A DNA stretch of 5,554 bases from Verrucomicrobiales bacterium (lineage in GTDB: Bacteria > Verrucomicrobiota > Verrucomicrobiia > Limisphaerales > UBA1096), in assembly GCA_002708005.1 (NCBI GenBank), contig PAOJ01000075.1, positions 21,310 to 26,863 of the forward strand, in the 5' to 3' direction. The position numbers and the translations under genes are program-made. Position 1 is the stretch's first letter, and each line of letters starts with the position of its first letter. Positions 1 through 5,554 of the stretch are shown piece after piece. The notes beneath the pieces are model-generated. The model was not told where the DNA came from. It saw only the letters and a list, made by a program, of their open reading frames with translations, and did no database searches.

Positions 1-11
1 TAGTATTTTTC

Positions 12-47
12 TGAAAGAGTTTTCGCTCTTTCATTATTGAATTTTTT
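12..47 (+). terminator. Hairpin with displaced T-run, possible terminator of an upstream gene
   Basis: An 8-bp perfect stem pairs 12-19 (TGAAAGAG) with 26-33 (CTCTTTCA) around a 6-nt TTTTCG loop. A run of six T lies at 42-47, but eight other bases separate it from the stem, so this would be a weak or leaky intrinsic terminator. It sits directly before the pnp leader. In many bacteria rpsO lies upstream of pnp and ends in a leaky terminator that lets some transcripts read into pnp. This hairpin would fit that role, but the upstream gene is not visible, so the assignment is inference. Confidence 0.45.
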
Positions 48-226
48 GGGGGACACATACCTTAGAGGCAGAATTTGCCCTATGGTAGGTTGGATATCAC
101 GGCCCGATCTGTTGTCTCCCTGTTTACTGCCGTGAAGAACCTCACGCTTGCTGGTTCTGAGTATTTCATTCAAGTCTCCGAATAACTGGGGTTTGAATGA
201 AGTTCTCCGTGCCGGCGAGTGTGGCA
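48..226 (+). promoter_or_regulatory. Candidate structured RNA leader of pnp
   Basis: The stretch before the pnp start has no credible gene and many hand-paired helices. (a) 48-55 (GGGGGACA) pairs with 113-120 (TGTCTCCC), with one G-U. (b) Inside it, 58-61/84-87, 63-65/80-82 and 67-70/76-79 form an 11-bp interrupted hairpin with loop GAATT. (c) 97-103 (TCACGGC) pairs perfectly with 129-135 (GCCGTGA), crossing helix a as a pseudoknot. (d) 136-141 (AGAACC) pairs perfectly with 153-158 (GGTTCT). (e) 159-178 pairs with 188-207. (f) 210-213 (TGCC) pairs with 223-226 (GGCA). Helices c, d and e abut with no unpaired base between them, which would favour coaxial stacking. I do not recognise a known riboswitch or RNA family. 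By position it could act in autoregulation of pnp, as the leader does in enterobacteria, or it could be a separate small RNA. No folding energy or covariation was computed, and short helices can arise by chance. Confidence 0.45.
159..207 (+). promoter_or_regulatory. Long stem-loop just upstream of the pnp start
   Basis: Positions 159-178 pair with 188-207 around a 9-nt loop (179-187, CGAATAACT). The core is a nine-base perfect inverted repeat, TTCATTCAA (165-173) with TTGAATGAA (193-201). It extends inward by two G-C pairs and three G-U wobbles. Outward it extends by one G-U and one A-U, then a single T-T mismatch, then three further Watson-Crick pairs. There is no T-run after it, so it is not an intrinsic terminator. 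A double-stranded segment of this size 33 nt before the ATG is placed like the RNase III-cleaved stem in the enterobacterial pnp leader, through which PNPase represses its own synthesis. That functional parallel is inference. Confidence 0.6.
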
Positions 227-240
227 ATAATAAGAAAAAC

Positions 241-2433
241 ATGTCACATAAAGTAACCGCCAAAGTTGGCGGAGGGGAGATTCATATTGAATCAGGCAAA
301 ATTGCCAAACAAGCAGACGGTGCAGTCACCGTTCAGTTAGGGGAAACTATCGTATTAGTCGCAGCTTGCGGCGCTTCTAAGCCTCGTCCGGGGCTGGATT
401 TCTTTCCGCTTACAGTAGATTACCGAGAGAAGGCAGCCGCCGCAGGCCGTTTTCCTGGGGGATTCTTTAAGAGGGAAGGTCGTCCATCTGAGAAGGAAAT
501 TCTTACTTGTCGCGTTACCGATAGACCTATAAGGCCATTATTTCCAAAGGGGTACTTCAATGAAGTGCAAATTCAAACTCTTTTGCTAAGTGCGGATGGA
601 GATAATGATTCAGATGTGCTTTCTATCAATGGGGCATCTGCGGCATTGATGATTAGCGACCTGCCTTTTGCAGGGCCTATTGGTGCAGTTCGTGTGGGCA
701 GGGTTGAAGGGAATTTTGTTGCTAATCCAACTCACGAGCAAATGGAGTCTAGTGATCTAGATTTGGTTTACGTTGGCAATGAATCGGACATGATTATGTT
801 CGAGGGATCGGCTGATGAGATACCTGAGGCTGATTTTCTTCAGGCTTTAAAATTTGGCCAAGAATCTATTGCCCCTCTCATTTCTGCACAGAAAGAATTG
901 GCTGCTTCTGCTGGTAAGGCTAAACGAGAGTTTGAACCTAGAGTAGTTGAGTCTGATGTTCAGGAAGAAGCTGAGTCTATTATTTCAGATCGCATTACCG
1001 ATGCATTATTGATTCAAGCTAAGCTTGAGCGTGAAGCTGCATGTAATTCTTTGAAGGATGAGATGGAGGAAAAGCTTATCGAGAAATTCGGTGATGAAAA
1101 TATAACTGGTTTTATTGTTAATGAGGCATTTTATGCTATTCAGAAAGCCGCTGTTAGAAAGCTTGTTCTCGATGATGGCAAGCGACTTGATGGTCGCGGT
1201 TTTGATGATCTTCGCCCACTTACCAGTGAAGCTGGGATGATTCCACGTACTCATGGTTCAGGTTTGTTTTCTCGCGGTGAAACTCAGGGTTTATCTCTTG
1301 TTACGCTTGGAACGACTGACGATACTCAGACTTTTGATGCCTACACTGGTGGTCCAAGTGAAAAGCGATTCATGCTTCACTATAATTTCCCAAATTTTTC
1401 TGTTGGTGAAACTGGCCGTATTATGGGGCCGGGCCGTCGTGAAATCGGTCATGGGGCATTGGCAGAGCGTTCTATCTCTCCAGTTATTCCTAGTTTAGAG
1501 GATTTTCCGTATGCGGTTCGTGTGACTGCAGAGATTATGGAATCCAATGGATCTACTTCTATGGCTGCTGTATGTAGTGGCACACTAGCACTTCTTGATG
1601 CTGGAGTGCCTTTGAAACGTCCCGTTGCTGGAATAAGTATTGGACTTTGCACTCGAGAAAGAATCAATGATACCAATGAGACTAAAGAGATTGAGGCATA
1701 CAAATTATTGACTGACATTATCGGCTGGGAAGATGCGTTTTGTGATATGGACTGTAAGATAGCAGGCACTGACCAAGGAATTACCGGCTTTCAGCTTGAT
1801 CTTAAACTTCAAGGTATTCCGCATTCTATAATGGAAGAAGCCATTGCTAAAGCTAAGACAGCGCGTACAGCTATTCTCGAAAATATGGGGGGATGCCTTG
1901 AAAAAGAGCGAGAAGAGATGAGTCCGTATGCCCCGCGAATTGTTACTATTCCAATTGATCCTTCAAAGATTGGTGAATTGATTGGCCCAGGCGGTAAAAA
2001 TATTAAGCGTATCGTCGAAGAATCTGGTTGTGAGATTAATATTGAGGATGATGGTCGTGTTTTAATATACTCTATGTCCGCTGAAGGTCTTCAGGTTGCA
2101 ACAGATGCGATTGAGGGAATTACTGCTGAAGTTGAGGTTGGAAAGCTTTATCGAGGCAAAGTTGTTTCAATTAAAGAATTCGGCTGTTTCGTTGAAGTGC
2201 TGCCGGGTAAAGATGGCCTTGTTCATATTAGTGAATTGGCTAATTTCCGTGTTAAAAAGACAGAGGATATTGTCAAAGACGGAGATGAGATCTGGGTCAA
2301 GTGTATTGGTGTCGACGACAAGGGGAGAGTGAAACTTTCTCGCAAAGCTGCGATGGAGGATCGTAAAGCTGAGTTTGGCGATGGCGATGAAGAAGGTGCA
2401 CCTTCTGATTCAGGTGACGAATCTGAGGAATAA
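241..2433 (+). CDS. pnp: Polynucleotide phosphorylase (PNPase)
   Basis: This is a 730-residue 3'-to-5' exoribonuclease that degrades RNA by phosphorolysis, releasing nucleoside diphosphates, and can also add 3' tails. It acts in the cytoplasm as a trimer, often in the RNA degradosome. Domain order and length match the family: first RNase PH-like core about 8-225 with the RNA-contacting FFKREGRPSE loop (75-84), an all-helical linker about 240-310, and a second RNase PH-like core about 313-560. The second core holds the phosphate-binding region GPGRRE (396-401), SNGSTSMA (435-442), and the metal/catalytic acids of GTDQG (D511) and FQLDLK (D520, K522). A KH domain with IGPGG (581-585) and an S1 domain (about 632-701, FGCFVEV and DGLVHISEL) follow. 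The last 20 residues are strongly acidic. The ATG at 241 is chosen because MSHKVTAKVGG begins the family-like N-terminus; an in-frame TTG at 148 would add 31 unrelated residues encoded by the leader hairpins. No clear Shine-Dalgarno sequence precedes the ATG. Confidence 0.97.
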   Translation: MSHKVTAKVGGGEIHIESGKIAKQADGAVTVQLGETIVLVAACGASKPRPGLDFFPLTVDYREKAAAAGRFPGGFFKREGRPSEKEILTCRVTDRPIRPLFPKGYFNEVQIQTLLLSADGDNDSDVLSINGASAALMISDLPFAGPIGAVRVGRVEGNFVANPTHEQMESSDLDLVYVGNESDMIMFEGSADEIPEADFLQALKFGQESIAPLISAQKELAASAGKAKREFEPRVVESDVQEEAESIISDRITDALLIQAKLEREAACNSLKDEMEEKLIEKFGDENITGFIVNEAFYAIQKAAVRKLVLDDGKRLDGRGFDDLRPLTSEAGMIPRTHGSGLFSRGETQGLSLVTLGTTDDTQTFDAYTGGPSEKRFMLHYNFPNFSVGETGRIMGPGRREIGHGALAERSISPVIPSLEDFPYAVRVTAEIMESNGSTSMAAVCSGTLALLDAGVPLKRPVAGISIGLCTRERINDTNETKEIEAYKLLTDIIGWEDAFCDMDCKIAGTDQGITGFQLDLKLQGIPHSIMEEAIAKAKTARTAILENMGGCLEKEREEMSPYAPRIVTIPIDPSKIGELIGPGGKNIKRIVEESGCEINIEDDGRVLIYSMSAEGLQVATDAIEGITAEVEVGKLYRGKVVSIKEFGCFVEVLPGKDGLVHISELANFRVKKTEDIVKDGDEIWVKCIGVDDKGRVKLSRKAAMEDRKAEFGDGDEEGAPSDSGDESEE

Positions 2434-2457
2434 ACAATTAAAAGCTAAACATTTTAC

Positions 2458-2487
2458 AGGCGAGCCCTAGTGGCTCGTCTTTTTTTT
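2458..2487 (+). terminator. Intrinsic terminator of pnp
   Basis: A 9-bp GC-rich stem pairs 2458-2466 (AGGCGAGCC) with 2472-2480 (GGCTCGTCT), with one G-U, around the 5-nt loop CTAGT. It runs straight into eight consecutive T at 2480-2487. It lies 24 nt after the pnp stop codon and separates pnp transcription from the permease operon. Confidence 0.93.
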
Positions 2488-2488
2488 G

Positions 2489-2520
2489 TCTTGCAACAAC
2501 TAAAAGGAAATCTTGCGACA
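2489..2520 (+). repeat. Near-perfect 10-bp direct repeat, 22-bp spacing
   Basis: TCTTGCAACA (2489-2498) and TCTTGCGACA (2511-2520) differ at one base and start exactly 22 bp apart, about two helical turns, so both copies would face the same side of the DNA. They lie between the pnp terminator and the permease gene, where a tandem binding site for an operon regulator would be expected. A regulatory role is inference; the pair could be coincidental. Confidence 0.35.
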
Positions 2521-2568
2521 GGAAAGGTCAAGAGCTAGGCTGCGCCCGTTCCGCTTGGTTTATTGTCA

Positions 2569-2582
2569 GCTGAATATTCAGC
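2569..2582. promoter_or_regulatory. 14-bp perfect palindrome, possible operator
   Basis: GCTGAATATTCAGC is perfectly self-complementary and lies 36 bp upstream of the permease ATG at 2619. A TTGTCA sequence (2563-2568) just before it resembles a -35 box, but no convincing -10 box follows at the usual distance, so I do not call a promoter. The rest of the 131-nt spacer (2488-2618) contains only the direct repeat described separately. The palindrome is a candidate dimeric-repressor or activator site for the permease/TIM-barrel operon. The stem is too short and lacks a T-run, so it is not a terminator. Confidence 0.4.
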
Positions 2583-2618
2583 GAAATCAACTTGGTACGC
2601 ATAAGATTATTATTCCTA

Positions 2619-3974
2619 ATGAACCTTTCTATTAGACTGCAATTATCGGTAATGATGTTTCTCCAATTTTTTATTTGGGGATCTTGGTATGTTACAGCTC
2701 CTAACTATCTTGGCACTATCGGATTTCAAGCTGGCGACACCGCGAACACTTATTCAGTCGGGCCGATCGCTGGAATGATAACACCATTATTTGTAGGGTT
2801 AGTAGCCGATCGATTCTTTTCTGCACAACGTGTTTTAGGAGTTTTGCATCTTTTAGGAGCTTTAATCATGTTTGGTGCAATTGGATTCATGCAAGGGGAA
2901 TCACCTTCGCCCAGTGTTTTGAACTGGGGTTTTTTCTTTGGTTATATGTTGACGTATTTTCCTACGCTAGCTTTGACTAACACCATTGCTATGAAAAACA
3001 TGAGCAATCCAGAGAAAGAATTTCCGGGTATTCGAGTGCTGGGGACAATCGGTTGGATTGCGGCGGGGTTTGCTCTGACATTTGGGGGATATGAAACCAA
3101 TGTTGGTATGTTTTACATGACGGCAGTTGCTGCGCTTTTACTTGGCTTGTTTAGTTTTTTCCTTCCAGATACCCCTCCTGTAAAAGATGGGAATATCACT
3201 GTTTCCCAGATCTTTGGCCTTGATGCTTTAGCGCTTTTTAAGGACCGATCGTATTTAGTGTTTATTATTTCTTCGATGTTAATCTGCATCCCGTTAGCGT
3301 TTTATTACCAAATTGCAAGTCGTGTAGTTGAGCATGTTGGTTTGCCAATTGGAACAACCATGTCGTACGGGCAAATATCTGAAATTTTCTTTATGGTGGT
3401 AATGCCGTTCTTCTTTGCTCGTTTAGGGGTGAAATGGATGTTGGCTATTGGAATGTTAGCATGGGTTGTAAGGTATGGATTATTTGCAATTGGAGCTCCA
3501 GATGAGCTTCGGTGGATGATAATTATTGGGATTGTTCTTCATGGTATCTGTTACGATTTCTTTTTTGTAACTGGGCAAATTTATACAGACCAAAAGGCTG
3601 GCAAGCCGATTCGCGCGCAGGCGCAGGGTTTGTTGGTTATGTTGACACTTGGTTTGGGGATGATGATTGGGGCGCAGGCTGCTGGTTATGTTGAGGCACG
3701 TTACACTCCTCAGGCTGCAAAGGATTTCAATGCTCAAGTGGTAACCAAGGGTGAAGAGATTAAAGCAATAACAGATCAAGCAGAAGGAAATCTTTCCGAT
3801 GATGATCAGAAGAAGATTGATGAACTGACTAAGGAGAAAAATAAGTTACGCCAAGATGAACTGGCTGCGTTTGAATGGAAGTCAATGTGGGGAATACCTG
3901 CTATATTTGCCGGGGTAGTAATGCTGATTTTTGTATTTATTTTCAATGAAAAGAAAAAACCAATTAACGAATAA
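2619..3974 (+). CDS. MFS transporter, nucleoside:H+ symporter (NupG/XapB-like) type
   Basis: This is a 451-residue inner-membrane permease with about 12 hydrophobic segments (roughly 10-30, 46-64, 72-92, 101-122, 141-158, 163-183, 211-231, 252-269, 271-292, 298-318, 335-357, 424-442). Family features recalled from E. coli NupG are present: the N-terminus [17 protein letters not shown] with IWGSWYVT, the loop 2-3 motif [14 protein letters not shown] (60-73), [12 protein letters not shown] (135-146), [17 protein letters not shown] (252-258), [11 protein letters not shown] (312-322) and PIRAQAQGL (330-338). These support proton-coupled import of a nucleoside or a related small polyol/sugar; the substrate is not determined. 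An unusual charged segment (about 364-419) lies between the last two membrane helices. The ATG at 2619 is preferred over an in-frame TTG at 2592 because it gives the family N-terminus; no Shine-Dalgarno is visible. It is followed after 4 nt by the TIM-barrel gene, indicating an operon. Confidence 0.9.
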   Translation: MNLSIRLQLSVMMFLQFFIWGSWYVTAPNYLGTIGFQAGDTANTYSVGPIAGMITPLFVGLVADRFFSAQRVLGVLHLLGALIMFGAIGFMQGESPSPSVLNWGFFFGYMLTYFPTLALTNTIAMKNMSNPEKEFPGIRVLGTIGWIAAGFALTFGGYETNVGMFYMTAVAALLLGLFSFFLPDTPPVKDGNITVSQIFGLDALALFKDRSYLVFIISSMLICIPLAFYYQIASRVVEHVGLPIGTTMSYGQISEIFFMVVMPFFFARLGVKWMLAIGMLAWVVRYGLFAIGAPDELRWMIIIGIVLHGICYDFFFVTGQIYTDQKAGKPIRAQAQGLLVMLTLGLGMMIGAQAAGYVEARYTPQAAKDFNAQVVTKGEEIKAITDQAEGNLSDDDQKKIDELTKEKNKLRQDELAAFEWKSMWGIPAIFAGVVMLIFVFIFNEKKKPINE

Positions 3975-3978
3975 GACA

Positions 3979-4896
3979 ATGAAAATCCAAACTAATAGAC
4001 GTGAGTTTTTAAAGCACACCCTTTTAGGGGTTGGTGCAGCAGCGGTGACCGGTTGTGAAACCTTCATTAGAAGTGGCAAGTTGTTCGATATTTCTTTGGC
4101 TCAATGGTCTATGAATCGCCAATTTTTTGGTGGTAAAATTGATGCTCTAGATTTTGCTAAAGTATCACGAGAAAAATTCGATATCGGTGCTATTGAGTAC
4201 GTTAATCAGTTTTTCAAATCAAAAGCTAAGGATCAGAGTTATTTAGCTGAATTGAAAAAGCGAGCATCCGATCATGGTGTAGAGAGTTTGTTGATCATGG
4301 TTGACGGCGAAGGTCAGCTGGGGCATGCAGACTCTGCTGAAAGAGCTAAGACAGTATCAAATCATCACAAATGGGTTGATGCAGCTAAGTTTCTAGGTTG
4401 CCATTCAATTCGTGTTAATGCTGGTACCACTGGGAATGGTAGCTTCGAGGAAAAGCAAAAACTTGCCGCTGATGGTCTTCGTCAATTATCTGAGTATGGG
4501 GCAGGACAAGGTTTGAATGTTATTGTTGAGAACCATGGTGGTCTTTCTTCTAACGGAGAATGGCTTGCTGGTGTTATGAAGATTGTTAATCACAAAAACT
4601 GCGGAACACTCCCAGACTTCGGTAATTTTAATGTTGGTGGTGGCAAGTGGTACGATCGCTATAAAGGTGTTGAGGAATTAATGCCTTATGCTAAAGCAGT
4701 CAGTGCTAAATCGCATGAGTTTGATGCAGATGGCAATGAAGTTAGAACCGATTATTTACGTATGATGAAGATTGTTTTATCACACGGCTACAATGGCTAT
4801 GTAGGAATAGAATATGAAGGCAATAAAGTGGATGCTTACAAGGGGATTGAACTAACCAAGTCGTTGCTTGAAAAAGTACGAGACCAGTTATCCTGA
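3979..4896 (+). CDS. Tat-exported lipoprotein with sugar phosphate isomerase/epimerase (AP endonuclease 2-type) TIM barrel
   Basis: The product has 305 residues. The N-terminus carries a twin-arginine signal, NRREFLK (6-12), a short hydrophobic stretch, and a lipobox VTGC (23-26), predicting folded export and lipid anchoring at C26 on the outside of the inner membrane or on the outer membrane. The rest resembles the xylose-isomerase-like/AP-endonuclease-2 barrel family: DISLAQWSM (37-45, first strand), IEYVNQFF (72-79), a central [20 protein letters not shown] (130-149), VIVENHGG (181-188), LPDFGNF (211-217), AKSHEF (243-248) and GYVGIEYEG (273-281). E184, D213, H246 and E278 (or E280) form the metal-binding Glu/Asp/His/Glu set typical of ketose 3-epimerases and related enzymes. 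The substrate is unknown. The start at 3979 is chosen because it places the Tat motif at the N-terminus; an in-frame ATG at 3931 lies inside the permease gene. The 4-nt gap to the permease suggests co-transcription and a shared substrate. Confidence 0.9.
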   Translation: MKIQTNRREFLKHTLLGVGAAAVTGCETFIRSGKLFDISLAQWSMNRQFFGGKIDALDFAKVSREKFDIGAIEYVNQFFKSKAKDQSYLAELKKRASDHGVESLLIMVDGEGQLGHADSAERAKTVSNHHKWVDAAKFLGCHSIRVNAGTTGNGSFEEKQKLAADGLRQLSEYGAGQGLNVIVENHGGLSSNGEWLAGVMKIVNHKNCGTLPDFGNFNVGGGKWYDRYKGVEELMPYAKAVSAKSHEFDADGNEVRTDYLRMMKIVLSHGYNGYVGIEYEGNKVDAYKGIELTKSLLEKVRDQLS

Positions 4897-4920
4897 AAAA
4901 CGTTTATAGCTTTGGTTTAT

Positions 4921-4945
4921 AAAGGAGCCTCAGGGCTCCTTTTTT
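4921..4945 (+). terminator. Intrinsic terminator of the permease/TIM-barrel operon
   Basis: A 9-bp perfect stem pairs 4921-4929 (AAAGGAGCC) with 4934-4942 (GGCTCCTTT) around the tetraloop TCAG, and T residues continue to 4945. It starts 24 nt after the stop codon of the TIM-barrel gene. It lies between convergent genes, but read on the minus strand only three T from the stem precede ATAAACC, so it should work mainly for the + strand transcript. Confidence 0.92.
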
Positions 4946-4954
4946 ATTATTTAA

Positions 4955-5554
4955 TTATCGTCTTTCGTGGTGCGGTGTATTGTCTAGGTTCCAGCGTTTA
5001 GCTGCAAAATCTTTTCTGCCTTGGTCTTTATTCAATTGGGCTACAAGGTCTGTTCTTTTTTCGGCAGTTACATGTCCGTCTACAAAAAGAATTTCTGCTC
5101 GTTCACTGTGAAGTGGTAGAGGCCATTGGCGTTTTGCATACATTCCTATAAAGCCACTCCAATCCCTGTCTCCTTCTTGATTCAGATCCCAATTGCTGTC
5201 GCCAATTGCGATCATTTCGCTTGGAACTAAGACTTGGCTTGGTTTGGTTTCTCCCCAGTTTTTATGGTCTTTGTAAACCCCCATCCCTTGATTAGGAATC
5301 ATGCCCGCCCATGCTCCCCAAACGTTGTATCCGTAACTCATGAAGCTTGCGCCTCCTGGGCGAAGGCGAACTTCTCCTTTTAAGTATCCGTCTTCAGCTG
5401 GTTGGCTGCCTGTGAACTTAACCTTCCAGTTTGCTTTATCGGGTGCAGACGGGCACTTAAACAGTTCTGTGCTTCGTGCAGTATTGCCTCCGAGATATTG
5501 TCGAATCTGTGAAGGCCAAATCCATGAAGAGCCTCGATTTCCGTTGATTCCAAC
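4955..5554 (-). CDS. Pseudopilin-like protein with C-terminal H-X9-DG motif (partial, N-terminus outside window)
   Basis: The reading frame is open from the window edge (5554) to the stop at 4955-4957, giving 199 residues; an internal Met at 5339-5341 is not the real start because the frame continues upstream without a stop. Visible features include WIWPSQIRQYLGG, LFKCPSAP, SYGYNVWGAW, SEMIAIGDSNWD, and HSERAEILFVDG followed by HV, in which His and Asp-Gly are separated by exactly nine residues (5075-5110). This layout is that of prepilin-type processing-associated H-X9-DG proteins, numerous in Planctomycetota, Verrucomicrobiota and Lentisphaerota. Full-length members begin with a type IV prepilin/pseudopilin signal (GFTLIE-like) and one long hydrophobic helix, expected beyond 5554. 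The cellular role of these proteins is poorly known; export and assembly by a type II secretion/type IV pilus-like machine is inferred. It is convergent to the permease operon and separate from it. Confidence 0.85.
   Translation of the reverse strand, partial: VGINGNRGSSWIWPSQIRQYLGGNTARSTELFKCPSAPDKANWKVKFTGSQPAEDGYLKGEVRLRPGGASFMSYGYNVWGAWAGMIPNQGMGVYKDHKNWGETKPSQVLVPSEMIAIGDSNWDLNQEGDRDWSGFIGMYAKRQWPLPLHSERAEILFVDGHVTAEKRTDLVAQLNKDQGRKDFAAKRWNLDNTPHHERR

Noticed and set aside
148..240. N-terminal extension of pnp from a TTG codon at 148
   Set aside because: The extra 31 residues do not resemble a PNPase N-terminus and are encoded by the hairpin-rich leader; the ATG at 241 gives the expected family start.
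1449..1769. Minus-strand open frame of 106 codons inside pnp
   Set aside because: It lies wholly within the highly conserved second catalytic core of pnp and its product has no recognisable features; it is a shadow frame, like the other short frames within pnp and the permease.
2563..2614. Promoter for the permease operon (TTGTCA at 2563-2568 with TAAGAT at 2602-2607 or TATTAT at 2608-2613)
   Set aside because: The spacing between the -35-like and either -10-like sequence is 33 bp or more, and TATTAT is too close to the ATG for a leader; no pair at 16-18 bp is convincing.
2592..2618. N-terminal extension of the permease from a TTG at 2592
   Set aside because: The ATG at 2619 gives [10 protein letters not shown], which matches the family N-terminus; the nine additional residues add nothing recognisable.
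3931..3978. Longer start of the TIM-barrel gene overlapping the permease
   Set aside because: It would put 16 residues before the Tat signal and overlap the permease coding sequence by 44 bases; the ATG at 3979 places the twin-arginine motif where expected.
5339..5341. ATG at 5341 as the true start of the minus-strand gene
   Set aside because: The frame is open for all 71 codons upstream to the window edge and encodes family-typical segments such as LFKCPSAP, so the gene is cut by the window rather than starting there.
1..5554. CRISPR arrays, insertion sequences, tRNA or rRNA genes, attachment sites
   Set aside because: No regularly spaced repeats, transposase-like frames, cloverleaf patterns or rRNA-like stretches were seen on either strand.

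Overview
The window looks like chromosomal DNA from a Gram-negative, moderately AT-rich bacterium. A Verrucomicrobiota/Planctomycetota/Lentisphaerota-type organism, most likely Verrucomicrobiota, is the best guess. The reasons are the combination of a NupG-like MFS permease followed by a Tat-exported sugar isomerase/epimerase-like TIM barrel, and a prepilin-like protein ending in an H-X9-DG motif. All three are commonly expanded in that superphylum. This placement is an inference from gene content, not from a phylogenetic marker search.

Layout. Positions 1-47 hold a short hairpin with a displaced T-run, probably the end of an upstream transcript. In many bacteria that upstream gene is rpsO, but it lies outside the window. 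Positions 48-240 form a leader of about 190 nt with several helices that can be paired by hand, including a 20-position stem-loop ending 33 nt before the start codon. Positions 241-2433 encode polynucleotide phosphorylase (pnp), complete with both RNase PH-like cores, KH, S1 and an acidic tail, and closed by a strong intrinsic terminator. After a 131-nt spacer with a near-perfect direct repeat and a 14-nt palindrome, a two-gene operon follows on the + strand. It comprises an MFS transporter of the nucleoside:H+ symporter type (2619-3974) and, 4 nt downstream, a Tat lipoprotein with an AP-endonuclease-2/xylose-isomerase-like TIM-barrel domain (3979-4896), ended by an intrinsic terminator. A convergent minus-strand gene (4955 to beyond 5554) encodes the C-terminal part of a pseudopilin-like H-X9-DG protein.

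How the genes work together. pnp is an independent housekeeping unit for RNA decay, and its structured leader resembles in position the autoregulatory leader known from enterobacterial rpsO-pnp. The permease/TIM-barrel pair is plausibly a small uptake-and-conversion module for a sugar, polyol or nucleoside-derived compound: an envelope-anchored isomerase acts on a substrate that the permease then imports. The substrate cannot be read from sequence. The window is mostly ordinary. The least explained element is the pnp leader RNA, followed by the large charged insert in the permease.
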